A DNA stretch of 64,000 nt from assembly GCA_003993805.1 (NCBI GenBank), contig RSEF01000004.1, positions 22,812,922-22,876,921 of the forward strand, given 5' to 3'. How positions within the stretch are numbered: position 1 is the first letter of the stretch; the number at the start of each line of letters is the position of its first letter. The notes beneath the pieces are model-generated. The model did no database searches. It saw only the letters and a list, made by a program, of their open reading frames with translations, and was not told where the DNA came from. The translations under genes and the position numbers were made by a program. The DNA is from Himantopus leucocephalus. Taxonomy: Eukaryota > Chordata > Aves > Charadriiformes > Recurvirostridae. Below are positions 32,640 to 44,700 of the stretch, piece after piece.

Positions 32640-34940
32640 TAATGATTTAGAATATACAATATGGTTTGGGAAACATAGAATTGTAGATAGTAGAATACAA
32701 TGAAAAGATGGCAAGGGTCATAATTTTCACCTTGCAAAGAAAAAAATCATGATCATTCCATATTATAGAAGTTTTGTCTGAAAATAAACATCAGTTGGAA
32801 ATAAACACTTGCGTATTGTCCTATTTCCACAGAAATAGTGGCAATACCTTAGCCTGAATTCTGATTTTCATAGTTTCCATAATTATAACTTACAGCAACA
32901 ATTGCAATGTGGATGTTCGCTCTGGGGAGAAGGCATTTTAATTTCATGATCATGTGTCAAGATGCTTTGCTCTTTACAATCTCTCACTTGCATGTTTTTC
33001 CCAAAACCTTGATTCAGGGTTTCAAAAGTACTTTAGCAGCCAGCAATATGTTGGCCTGTTGCTTTTAGTTGGAGGCAGCCTTGGTATATTCTTAATGCTG
33101 TGTGGAAATATAAATTGTAAAAAAGAAAAAAGTTATTTCCCAAATCACCTGTACAAGGGTTCTACAAAGAATCTTTATTGGGTTTGTAATAAGACTGCAT
33201 CATTTGTCAATATAAAAATTTTCTTTCATACATGATAAAATTTCTGTTGGTTGATAAACACATATAAATGCCACTGAAAGATAAAGAATCACTGACCAGA
33301 ATGTCATGGTGGGTCTCAAAATAACCCTACCAGAATGTGTGGCCCAGAATTTTTGAGATTATTCAACTACATTGCATACGTAAGTAAGCAGGGTGTCTTA
33401 GTTGTATCTTATGCATGTTTTTGCATATAACCCCTTCAGTTAAAAACTCTGAATGTTGTTTAGGTTTATTTCTGCATGTGGATACTGTCTACATTGTTTG
33501 TTTCTACCACCTTTTAATAATAAAAGGCTTAAATTCTGATGAATCCTGAGTTGTCTAATAGGTCATGTACAAAAAAAAATGGTTTAATTTCCAGCTAACT
33601 AAATGGCTAAGAATTTCCACAGAGAATAACAATTTTTCACTACAAAAAATAGATACAGTTTTAAAATTTGTGGGCTAGTCATTCAATATAAAGAGACAAA
33701 GTAGAGCATAGTACAAATTTCCACTGAAAGGTTAAGTTTTGGAGGAACTAATTGTGGATTCATCAGACATAAGATACCAGACTTAGAAACAGGATGAGTT
33801 TTCTATTCCTGGAGGAACGTCCAGATGTAAACTCATTACATTTTGTTAAAGAAAAATTGCAGGACTTGTCATTTATATGATGAACTTTGGCTTCATAACT
33901 GTTTCCAGGATTTGAACAATTAACACTGTGAACTTTGGTCTTTGCTTCATTTATATAAAATGCATTTGAAATAACAATTTATTCGCACTTCATTTGAAAG
34001 GTCACCATTTGATGTCCTGGTAAGTGACACAGTTCTGTTTTCCAAACTGTTGATTTCCTTCAATACATTAGCTTCAGATGTTCATCTGTCTGTAGATTGT
34101 ATTCAGATTATTTACATTTCTGTTTTTATGTGAGGTGGGGTAAGGATATATGCAGTGCAACTCCCTTGAACTTTGGAATGCAGATTTTAGTTGGGTTTAT
34201 ACCATGCTATATGAATTAGAGAGAATGCTAAAATAAAAAAAGGTTTTTAAAGAATCATTAGGTTTGATAACACAGTGGAACACTGAAAACAATATCAACT
34301 CATAGACTACATTTTACACTACATATTTAATGCAACAAATACTCTGCATACTTTAATCTGAAGTCACGGCCAGCTATTGATTTTATTCAATCCTCCTTCA
34401 TTTAGTGTCCTGTAAGCCCTTTCTCTCTAAGCGCAATTATTAAAAAGTTGTTCTTCTCTTTACTGGCAACACCTCTGTCAGTTTTTGTTGTCTTCATCTT
34501 AGCTACTACTGTTTCCTCTCTCACCTCCCAACATCTCATCTCTTCCATTTACCTTAAATGGTATTTCCAATATCTTGTTTCTGTCGTTCCTTATTCTATT
34601 CTGTGTTGTTACAAATCAGTGAAGCCCGGGGCTGTTAATCCTTTCTCTGTGGAAGAATACATTTATGCGGAAAGCCCAATGTCAACTCTAAACTTCTGGT
34701 GAGATTGCCTATAATTAATTACATTTTCTGTAGAATACTCATTGAACGGTTGGAGGTCTCTGCTAGACTGTTGCATTATTTACAGATTAATTCTGTATTG
34801 GGAGTGTATTAACAATTTTAGACTGGAAAATCTTTAGGTAGGAGTTAGGGAAGTTTTTGTTTACATCTTCAGTGGCACTAAGCAGGTGGTCATTTCAGTA
34901 AATAACAAGGATACATAAGAAAATAGCAAACTTGTTGTGA
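32640..34940. other. Unique AT-rich DNA
   Basis: No named repeat or gene. A donor GTAAGT at 33380 follows an open frame reading NVWPRIFEIIQLHCI, but the acceptor before it (CCCTACCAG) has a poor pyrimidine tract. Confidence 0.6.
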
Positions 34941-35069
34941 CCCAAGCTGAGTACAACTTCATACAAAGAGCAGCTACTGGAACTGCTATTAGGAAAGAAC
35001 ATAACAAGCCCTCCAGTGGTGAAAGATCAACTAGAAGAATCACTTCAAACCTTATCACAGGAAATCCAG
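34941..35069 (+). other. Candidate coding exon with strong donor
   Basis: A stop-free frame runs from 34941 (after TGA at 34938) to TGA at 35118, with a strong donor ATCCAG|GTAAGC at 35069/35070. Inside the putative exon it reads SYKEQLLELLLGKNI, then SPPVVKDQLEESLQTLSQEI: Glu/Leu/Gln-rich and helix-like, unlike most chance frames here. The exon would end in phase 0. The acceptor is the weak point: CCCAAG (34946) or CTATTAG (34992) have little pyrimidine tract. Two later candidates (36805-36844 and 38988-39124) continue it in compatible phase. No family recognised. Confidence 0.25.
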
Positions 35070-35502
35070 GTAAGCAAATTTCAAGAAGCAGAAAACTGTC
35101 CTTCCCAGCTTCCCTTGTGAGAATTTTTTTTTTCTCCAGGCAGGGTAAATTGCTTTTTTTCTCTTGTCCAGACAAGAGAATTGTGTGACAGAACCTTGGT
35201 TTCAAACTGAATGGAAGGAAAAACCCAGTTTCTGTAACATGTTGAACTGTTCAGTAGGCATTTGAGATAATTAATTTTATATGCATACTTACTTGGAATA
35301 TTAATTTTTTTCTTTTCTACCCAGTTTTACAAATTCCTTAGATGTGTGTCATTTTATTAATGGATGCTGTAATGTTATTGAAAACTACTAGTCTTTTTCA
35401 CAATAACTAGTTTCATTGTTGAAAAATTCTATTGATTACATTTTAGCTTTTAAAAAAATTGTGACAGACATTAAAATCTCGCTATATTTTATTGGAACTT
35501 CA

Positions 35503-35523
35503 ATTTTATTTTATTTTATTTTT
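35503..35523. repeat. (TTTTA)n short microsatellite
   Basis: Four near-perfect TTTTA units. Confidence 0.8.
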
Positions 35524-36680
35524 ACGTCCATTTAAAAAAAAATCCAGAAGCAATCTAATAAAGTCTTTTTCTAGAAGAATAGTTCCTACAAGTGGAAATT
35601 TTAGGCTTTAACTTGGAATTCTTATCTAGAGAAAAAAATGATTAAAGCCAATTCTAAAAAAATTGGATTCCTAATTGTAAGATCAGCAGTAACCATTTTG
35701 TATTTTTGCCACTTGCTGGACACAGAAAACACAGTGTTTTCTGCTGTACTGGAAGAGTGACATCAATATATTTTTAGTAAAATTTGTTTTTTCACAGAAT
35801 GCACGTGTACCTTGCTCACTTAATGGGGTAGTAACACACTATGACATTTTTGCTCTGCTTACATATTGCTGGATAGTAATTTGTATATCAAAAGTTGTTC
35901 TTGTTCTAGTATTTTCAGTATTTTGCATTTATATTTCATTGTGCTAGATATTCTGCTACTGTATTTATGAAGTGCTCAGATTTCAGCTCCTGAGACAGAT
36001 CTGCTAAGGGTTACAAAGCAATTAAAAATCTGAAAGTTGATCAGAACAGCTGGTAAAACCAACTACTCTGTTTGCTGTGGTATACTGACAGCAATCAGAA
36101 TTTGTTATTGTTAGACTACGAAACTGTAAGGTAAAAAATTATTTGACTAATTTGTTGATACTGAAGTCTTCACATCTGCTACAGAATATTGCACTATTCA
36201 TAGAACACATGCTTGGAACCATTAGCAGTAATAAACACTACTGTGTTCATTATGTGGCAGCTCTGTCACAGATAACATGACTGGTAATTCACTTTTATTG
36301 TGTGGCTCAGCAGTGGATTACTACAATCCCCTATGTTCTTCTGCAGAGCTTGAATTGTATTTTAAATTTCAAGCACAGGACAAATAAATGTATGGGTTTG
36401 GAAAACCCACGTCTTTGACTCTTGACTCCTAATTTGTAAACATTTCAGATTCTGTGTAAAAGTACTGCAAGTGACTATTAACTATGGCATATTAATTTAT
36501 AGCTGTCAATGTTTTTCCGTGTAAATTCCTTAGCCTTGCTGCAGCAAGAGAAGGCAAATTCTTCTTACCTGTAAAAACTGCACTCTACCAGTGACTCCAT
36601 GTAGGATGCTTTTATGTGTAATGCATTGACAGAGAACAATCTGCTGCAAAACCCAGCTATGCTCATTAGTGACGATGGTT

Positions 36681-36709
36681 ATAAAACATTATAAAACATT
36701 ATAAAACAT
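36681..36709. repeat. Tandem decamer, three copies
   Basis: ATAAAACATT is repeated three times in a row (the last copy lacks its final T). Confidence 0.9.
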
Positions 36710-36804
36710 GTCCCAAATAACACAGTTGCTCAACACATCTAAGAAAAAGTTGCAGTCTACTAGCAACTCCACAACATTTATCTTTCATGGCCTTTCTTTT
36801 CTAG

Positions 36805-36844
36805 ATCACGATTTTCTACAGAGATTATGGGATCCATTCTCCAG
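36805..36844 (+). other. Candidate 40-nt exon with strong signals on both sides
   Basis: Acceptor GGCCTTTCTTTTCTAG ends at 36804 and donor CTCCAG|GTAAGC begins at 36845, both close to consensus. Phase 0 reads ITIFYRDYGIHSP plus one base. Joined after 35069 and before 38988 it keeps an open frame. It may instead be part of a non-coding transcript or a pseudo-exon. Confidence 0.25.
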
Positions 36845-38987
36845 GTAAGCTCTTAACTCCGTGTTTAGTCATGTCAGTCTGTGGTCTGATATTTTAAGGC
36901 AACAGGCATCAGCAACTTTTACAGAAATAAAGAGTTGATGTAGACATCATACCTGATGGACAGCTTCTTTGGTTCTTAGGTTATTCCTATTGTGTTTCCA
37001 ACTTCATCTGAAGAAAGAATCTTTCTGTTTCAAAGAGATTAGTACGCTGTTCTTGAGGTCTTGATGTCTAGCCGTATTTTGTGTTAGATAAAGATATATC
37101 AAACCAGCCAGGGTCTATAAGCCCAGAACAGGAACTGGAGGTGATTATGGAGGGATGGATGAGTGCTAGCTCTCTCCCCAAAGATTTTCCCCACCTGGCC
37201 TGCAGATATTCTGTTATTTCCAGACATTCATATCTGTAGTATGTTGGCTGAGCTCTGGCACTGGAATATCAGCTTCTTATAATAGTCATGGTCATGCTCT
37301 ATTTTGACTGCCTACTAATGCATTCCTGACAAATCCGGATGTGAAAGAGAAAAGACAGCAAAAATGAGAACTAAATGTAAATAAAGGTAGAACATTTTCT
37401 TAGTCTGAAAATTTTCTGTTTGTTTGGATTCAAAACCCTGCTCTGAAGAATGGTAATGTTATTCAGTTCCCCTCTAGAAAGTTAAAAAAGAGAACACGAT
37501 ATATAAAAAAAATTTTAAGCATGGTCAAAGAGTACTAGTAAGCCCTATAGTAATAGCCATAAGCTTATACCATAGTGCTGGAGTACCCAAGATCGGAAAG
37601 ATCATTAATAGATTGTGAAAACAGGTCTTCATTCAAAAGATAAAAATTAATTTTACCGATTTATTAATGATCTTTTGAATAGAGTTTTTTCTGTGTTTAT
37701 ATGTAAGCTGGCTTTAAATTTAAAAGAAACAGGGATTGTTACAAAAAATAATTTAGAGGCTCAGACTTGTATATTCCATTTAATATTCAATTCTGAACTT
37801 TCAAAGATATTTGTGCCTCAGAGATAGTTATCTCTTCCTGTTTCACTCTTTGCTTCTATCAAAAGTAATAAAAATGTTAATAAGTGTACAGTGCTATCAA
37901 CTTTTTCAGTTAGGTGCTTTGTAAGTCAAGATAATCAACACTAGATTGCATAACTAGTTGAAATCTTTGAATTTTTCTATATCCACCATAAGAAAAAAAA
38001 AAACAAAACAGAAATATCAAGGTAATTCCAGTTTGTTTTTATAGTACTTATGACTTTTTCCTCTGTAATATTAAATGAGAATGTAAAACAAAATGCATTC
38101 CTCCACTCAACATTATTTGCTATATAAAGCTTCAGCTATAATGTGTTTTCCTCCTTCATTCTACCTGAGTTGATTGAAAAGTTTTACATATTTACCAAGC
38201 TCACACTTTGCTTGAGTTCATGAATTATGCAATTAACCATGAATGCAATTTCCTGCATTTTACAGCAAAAGCTTTAATTGTGTAATGCAGTGCTATATAG
38301 AGAGAGCTCATTCATAAACTATAGAACACATTAGAACAATTTCTTACATGGGTGAGTATTCTTGGGCAAACAGCTCAGGTGAATATGGTAATTTGTCTAA
38401 TAAGCTATTTCCAGGCAGTTTTTATGCAGGGGCAATATTCCTTAGCTACAATGTTTTCAGGAGCACTTTCACCAAGTCAAGTATGAGCAGGACACCAATG
38501 ATATTTTTGTGTGTATACTGAAAAGATTCTAGTAACTTCATTTTTCCTACCTTACAGTGGGTTTATAAATACACACAGACATGAAGAACATGTGGTAGAA
38601 TACAATACCAGTAGGTGCTTAGTCCTTATAATTCTGTTGTGGATCATTTAATGTAGTTATCCTCAATGATGCCCAGATTATTATACCAGCACCACTTTAT
38701 GCTGTGTGTTTTAAGCTATGAACTTAATGAGAAGGAAGTCAAATAATTGTTTATTTTGTTACTGAACAATTCTAATATAATAATACAATTAGAAATCAGG
38801 AGCATTTTGCTTCATATTACATTTAGTTTGAAACAAATATGTGATCTCTGAAAACTTAATAGCTCTGAGCACACTGTGTACACCAATTAAACAGTAAGAC
38901 TTGTAGAATTCAACAGAGCAGAGAGCTGGGCCATTATGCAGCACTGTGGAAAACCTTATCTTTCATCTTTCTTCTTTTCATTTGCAG
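36845..38987. other. Unique AT-rich DNA with a nested inverted repeat
   Basis: No gene or named repeat recognised. The main feature is the inverted repeat cluster at 37597-37680, described separately. Confidence 0.6.
37597..37680. repeat. Nested perfect inverted repeats (14 bp and 11 bp arms)
   Basis: AAAGATCATTAATA (37597-37610) is exactly complementary to TATTAATGATCTTT (37662-37675). ATTCAAAAGAT (37631-37641) is exactly complementary to ATCTTTTGAAT (37670-37680). The right arms overlap, so two alternative hairpins compete for the same strand. AT-rich, no known element. Confidence 0.85.
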
Positions 38988-39124
38988 CCTTTAAAAGAAA
39001 ATGGTCCTGTGTTACTTTTGGCCAGCCAACTTTATTTACCTTTAGCTGGCTTCCACTTACTCGGAGTCAGTGTATAATTTGTATCTTAAACTTCAAGAGC
39101 TTACCTAATTTGCAAAGTTGCTCT
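38988..39124 (+). other. Candidate terminal exon after an excellent acceptor
   Basis: Acceptor TTTCTTCTTTTCATTTGCAG ends at 38987. In the phase left by 36844 the frame reads FKRKWSCVTFGQPTLFTFSW and runs to TGA at 39125. In phase 0 it reads PLKENGPVLLLASQLYLPLA and stops near 39075. No AATAAA is seen close downstream, so a 3' terminal exon is not independently supported. Confidence 0.2.
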
Positions 39125-39279
39125 TGAGGCTATTATCTACAACAGACTTCTCTTTATATCAAAGTGCTCATACACTCAGCTCTTAGATTGTACTTTGACT
39201 GATCCAGCAGGTCTTTGTATGTTTTTTATCATTAAGAATATTTGATTAGGAGTGGTTAAAAGAAATTTAGAACCACGCA

Positions 39280-39780
39280 CACACTTGTGCTGAGCTTGGA
39301 ATGGTCAAACAGCCATTTCAGGAGTGCTCCTGAGATCACCTGTAATATTGGGAACAGTCATCTCGAAGCAGTCCTGTTGTTTTTCATCACCTGGTGTCAG
39401 TACAGTTCAGCCTGCTCTTCAGCTACCTGGCTGGCTCATTCCCTTCTGGGGTCTCTTGCCTCACTGAGGAACTGGGGGTCAGACACCCCGGGCAGGGTTC
39501 AAAGGTCTAAGCAGAGACATCTGCTATGATCGAGGATGCTCAGGACAGCCGAGAAATCTGCAAGGGCAGACAGGCAGAGGAACAGCGGACGCCTGCACCC
39601 GTGCAGGTGCCTAGCAGAGCACACCCCAGCGCCTCATATGGCCCCGCTTACTTACCCGGGGGTAGCTGAATCCCATACGTTATCTCTTAGTGAAATGCAC
39701 AGGGAGAGAATTCATGGCAAGGAAAGTAAAAGAGCAGCTGAAGGGACAAATGGGAAAGAGACTCTGTAAGGTGGTACTTA
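39280..39780. promoter_or_regulatory. CpG-richer patch, possible regulatory element or decayed retroelement
   Basis: About eleven CpGs lie within roughly 400 bases, including CCCGGG sites, whereas CpG is rare for kilobases on either side. A perfect 7-bp inverted repeat CCTGCAC-CC-GTGCAGG lies at 39592-39607. Two adjacent open frames (39287-39529 and 39536-39769) look compositional. It could be a small CpG island, an enhancer or an old LTR. No LTR ends are recognised. Confidence 0.3.
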
Positions 39781-40900
39781 GCTAAAACCTAGCAACTGTG
39801 GGCCTCCATTTGCAGGCTGCCCGCTGTATTCTTCGGCCACACTGTCATCCCTGGCTTATTTAGAAAGCTGGTTCCAACTGAAATTTCTTTTCCTTAGACT
39901 ACAAACCTCACTTTAGTACGGCCCATTAGGTTTTAGGTTATTTCTCCTTTGCAGCACATGGATTGAGTTGCAAGCACAAAATTTGCATTGGAAAGAAATC
40001 AGCTTTTGTTTATTTTATATGTGAAGTAATTTCTGAAAATTCCACTTTTTTTTTTTTTAACCATATCCTGCTTTAATAATGAAGCAACAGTTCCCAAGGA
40101 ATTTTCTGGTAATTATTGGTTTATTATTTAATGGCCTGAGGCAAGATTGAGAGTAGAGAACATTCTTCTAAAGCAAGGAGGAACTGCAGTAACGGTAAAT
40201 CTCTCTGGTATTATTGCTGTTATGAACCATTTTGAAAAGTTTATGATGCAGGCATGCAGGCTTGAAAGCATTCAGATTCACATTAAAGTATTCAGATATT
40301 TTAGAATTAACAGCCTTTTGTAAAGCCCTAATCCTTTCCAGCCTACCTTTCAAAATAGTTGCTGAACTATTTCATATTCTTTCTAACCTGAGGCAGCAAA
40401 TGTTCTGTGTGCCTGTTTTTTTCCACCTATTATGAGAAAGTGGGAGCATTGTAGTAACTAGATAGAAGCTCCTTCACTCATTTTCCTAACATGTGTCTGT
40501 CTTGGCTTGGAAACCCATACTGGTTCCAAGGAGATGAATGTCAAGCAAAAATCTCAATACTGGGAAGTTTATGCTGGTGTATCTCTTGGTGGATGCTGTG
40601 GCATATAGTGAATTCACGCTAGTAGTGTGCTTTATGGGTGAACTAAGTAGGTCACTAGCCAACGGAAATCTGGGCATGGACTAAATGCTAAAGCATATGC
40701 TCTCACCTCTGCTTACAGTATAAATAAGGCTTGAGTTATATCTGGCTTTTCTGGCCCACGTAGTCCATGCAGATGATATTTCACAAAGTCTCATGGCTTT
40801 GCATACTCTTTCCTGACCCAAAGCTCTGAATCCACTGTGAGTGGTATCACACTATGATGTGTTGATATATGATATGTTTCATTTGCATGTGTCCTTACAG
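39781..40900. other. Unique AT-rich DNA
   Basis: No gene or named repeat recognised. An octamer ATTTGCAT lies at about 40880, just before the acceptor described next. Confidence 0.6.
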
Positions 40901-40983
40901 AATTAAAATACTTGCTCAGAGAAGTAGACTCCGCTTTGTTCAACACTTGCAAGGACGATGTCTTAATGTGAATATACATACAG
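40901..40983 (+). other. Candidate 83-nt exon
   Basis: Acceptor GCATGTGTCCTTACAG (ends 40900) and donor TACAG|GTAGGG (40984) are both good. One frame is fully open, reading KILAQRSRLRFVQHLQGRC and then LNVNIHT plus one base. Another reads LKYLLREVDSALFNTCKDDV and then meets TGA near the exon end. Which frame, if any, is used cannot be decided. A possible 3' exon follows at 41641. Confidence 0.22.
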
Positions 40984-41640
40984 GTAGGGATAGAAGGAAG
41001 CTGAAACAGGAAGACAAGTTGGCTGTAGAGTATGTGAGCTCATATGGTGGCCTGGAGTTAGGCGGGACACAGTGCCTTGAGACAGGGGAAACTTTCCTTA
41101 TCATCCCACTCTTCCCTGTTCCTTTCCCTTCCTCAGCCAATTTTATCAAACTTCTAAAGACTTACAAAGCCTACTAAAGGTATGCTGGTATGATCACGGA
41201 TTATGTGACAGGTAAACATGATAGAGGGATTCACGTATGTTGTTGCCCAGATGCAAAAGTGCTCCAGCTGTGGAGAAATTTGCCACAGGCAGTGCATATG
41301 TCTACTCCAAGGCTTTGAGACTTGAACAGGATAGACATGAGTCAACTGGCACTTTGGCCAGGAAAATAAAGTCCAATTGCCAACTTTCTGCTAACATCTG
41401 AAAATGGATTGTAACCCTTTTGGGAGGGTTTTGGAGGGCTTCTTTTCCTTAAGCATTAGGCATTTCTCTGGCAGCTAGAAGACTTTAGCAGAAACCATTT
41501 TATTACTTTATCCTTTTGCCTGAGGATGATGAGTACCTATTAAATACTTATCTTTTTTCTATAACAACTATCACAATCGACAGTGCTTTCTCCTTCCTCT
41601 GAAGTCTGCATAAATTGCTTATGAATTTTCTATGTTACAG

Positions 41641-41750
41641 AAGCTGCATCGATTTAGATTTGTCAAAGATTTTCTTGGATACAGGAAAAAAAGCCATTGA
41701 AACAGACGAAAAATTTGTGCAGCTTATCTGGTCTTTAAACTCTGAATAAA
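41641..41750 (+). other. Candidate 3' terminal exon with AATAAA
   Basis: Acceptor ATTTTCTATGTTACAG ends at 41640. One frame (split first codon) runs 35 codons, reading SCIDLDLSKIFLDTGKK and ending LIWSLNSE, to a TAA at 41747-41749 that overlaps AATAAA (41745-41750). In the phase set by 40901-40983 the frame would instead stop after five codons. The coding reading is uncertain even if the exon is real. Confidence 0.18.
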
Positions 41751-44700
41751 CTAACTTGTATAGGTCCAGCCTGAATAATTTCTAGGGAGAGATGTTCTGT
41801 TTAGTTTTGGATTGTTTCCTCCTGTCTTTCAGAGAAGTGCATATCGACTCTCTCGTTTTTGTGAAGTATTTCACATGGTCCACTGGTGAAAAGGAAACTC
41901 ATGATCCCAGCTCTACGATCCTTTATTTTCAAAGGTGTTGGCTTTACCACAAAAAAAAAAAAAAATTAGAGAAGATCACATCTCCCTTTTTATTTTTTGT
42001 TTTTGTTTTCTTTCAGTATCAGAACCATTCTTTGGTAAAAACAGCATGTCAGTTGCTAGACTAAAACTGTAATCAGAGCATATTTAAGCTTCATTTCTTA
42101 CAGTAGTAAGACAATGTCTAGCACATGTAGAAAACTGCAAATCTTAAGGTAAGACATAACATGAAGATTTTACTGAAACCAGATCATATTTTCATAGAAG
42201 TGGTAAGACTGGTTTGAATTGGTCAGATGTTTAGGCCCTCAGCTTCAGAAGTTTAAAAAACAGGGTTTTAAATATGCATTTATTCTTGTGTTCTCAAATG
42301 CAACCTGTTTTTCATACTGGGCACATTTTTGTTTTTTCTTTCCTATTTCATTATTATTAATTACAATTATATTAACTGTGCCTGTGCAGCAGTTGTATCT
42401 CAATTCATTTTCACATCTTATTTCAAGATGCGTTTTATTTTGGCTCAACCTTAATGGTATTGCTTAGTTGTTCTGAAGCCACTTTACTTTAGAATTCTCC
42501 TCTATTTTTGACCCATGGTAAATATGAACTATTTTGGATTAAAGTTTCTATCTTCTCTTCCCTAAGATCTCTGGGAAATCTTTTAGCAGCATTTACTATA
42601 GTCAGTAACTAAGAATTTGTTCTGAGCTGAGGAATTCAGTAAGAGGGCTATATTTGACTGTAGAGTTGTGTCTGTATTCAGTTGTTTGTATCCCTATGTC
42701 TAATTCCTATGCCCAGCTGGTTCATTTAAGTCTGTGACTTTTATGCATGCCTGACTGACTATACATTGATTTCTAAAATGTTCAGACTTCCAGAGCACAA
42801 AATCTAAAAATATCACCCTGCAGTGTGAAGATATTTCGTAGGCATGCCCTTTTTTCTTGTCTTCGCAAATTCTCTCCTCTATGCTTATCTGATGTGGTCT
42901 TCAGAAATGTATCAGAAGTTAGAGAAAAAAACAGCACAGTTGAAACTGAAATTAATTGCTGAAGACTGTAATGCTTTTAACATAGCTCATATGGAGGTAA
43001 ATTATATTTATTCCTCGTTGGTTTGTGATGTGACACAACCTCCTAATACTAGAAGGTCTGAGCCTTATGAGTATTCGGTCAATATGGGGCTATGCCTACC
43101 TTAGATTTAGATGACAGATTACTGAGGAAAATAGGCTGCTGCCGGAAGTGATTTCAACATGGGGAGGAATTTAAGATAGAGTATTTGGCTGGTTAGCCCT
43201 CAGTGTTATAATCAGACTCTTGGTAGTCTAAACTTTCCCAGTAATTATTAGACTCCCAACAAACTCCCAAAAAAGTACTGCAGGGAACAAGCTTACATTT
43301 GATGATATACCTTGATGCAACTGACTTTTATGATCACATATGACAGCTGAGATACTGTTCCCAACACAGACACTGTCTTAGAAGTCATTAAAGTAATTTT
43401 TTTAACAGTTGATTAACAGCATGTTGGTGTTTAATATTCTCTGGGTAGCAAAGAATGTACTGAATTAGTTTTATGTTAGTTACAATTCTTGTAGCAGACA
43501 TATTTACTACAAGTTGTAATATACTAAAGGTTATTTTTTCAGGTACGTTGTAAAGCGTGTGTTTTAACAAGCCCCCACATCTGCTGCAATGCATTCTTGA
43601 TATCGGCTATCAACAGTAGTGAAATAAAACACTTGCTAAGGAGCAGATTCGATCAAAAGAGGGAGTCAAAGAAACAGTGAAACTTTTAACACGGGGAGAA
43701 AAATCAGTCAGGTCAGAATAAAGAGATCAGTTGGGGAAAGGGTGGTGTTAAACAGATTCTACTCTCAACTGTGTTATAATTTGTGACACATCTCTGTAAG
43801 CAGGCTTCACTGAGGCTGGGTGACAACACAGAGCAAAGGATACACAAAGATCAGTGAGAATAATGAATGTGCCTGAGAACTGGATGTTCAAGAGTGGTGG
43901 GAGTTTTAAAACCTTGATGGCTGAGAAACCTTGTCCATTAGAAGGAAACATTGACGTTTAGACTTGCATACTGTGGGCAAAAAATTCAGTATGCTCAAAT
44001 GAACCAGCCAGATATTAAAACAACTAATAGAAGCAGTGCTAGAAAGGTCTTCAGAAAAACAATACCAGAGTCCTTCATTCTCAGGGTGAAGAGGCAGAAG
44101 TGATCTGAAATGGAAGTAGTAAGAAATCAAGGGTTGTTCAGATAGCATTGAAAAGCACAGCTACCCCTGTCTTGTAGTCTGATCCACACTTCAGTTTAGT
44201 GTGTGGGATAGATCACGGCTACAGCATGCTAGAGGCTCAACAAAATGTTGTTGAAGGGCATTACAACAGGTAATGGTGATATGAACACCAGCTATGAGAT
44301 AGCTTGGTAGCTTAAAAGCATGTGAATCATTCATGTTGAATAAGATGTTTAGGAAATACATATGAATGCCACAAAACTGTGAATCTGGTTGGCAAAGGGG
44401 CCCAGCAGAAGTATGAGGAATGCTCGCTTGTTAGAAAAAAAAAAAAGCAGCAAACAGGTTAGAATGTTTCTATCTGAATTTTCTCAGTGATATTACTGGT
44501 TAATAGAGTTCTTGGTAGGAATTAGTAAGGGTATGCAGAGATTTGACAGCATGACAACTGGCTTGGGATTTAAATGACAGATGGGAATTCAAGTCCTTGC
44601 TCTTTTTTATGTATCATGGAAAGCAATCCTGGGAATGAGATAGAGAAGAGATTTGACCTTTAGATGGCTGAGTCCTAAAGAAGGCTACTCAACCCTGCAT

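Larger units (their letters stand above)
35070..36804. other. Unique AT-rich DNA
   Basis: Contains a (TTTTA)n stretch at about 35503-35523. No gene or named repeat seen. Confidence 0.6.

Noticed and set aside
34861..35205. 114-codon minus-strand ORF
   Set aside because: Leu/Phe-rich shadow of the Glu/Gln/Lys-rich plus-strand frame at 34941-35117. The plus strand has the better splice signal.
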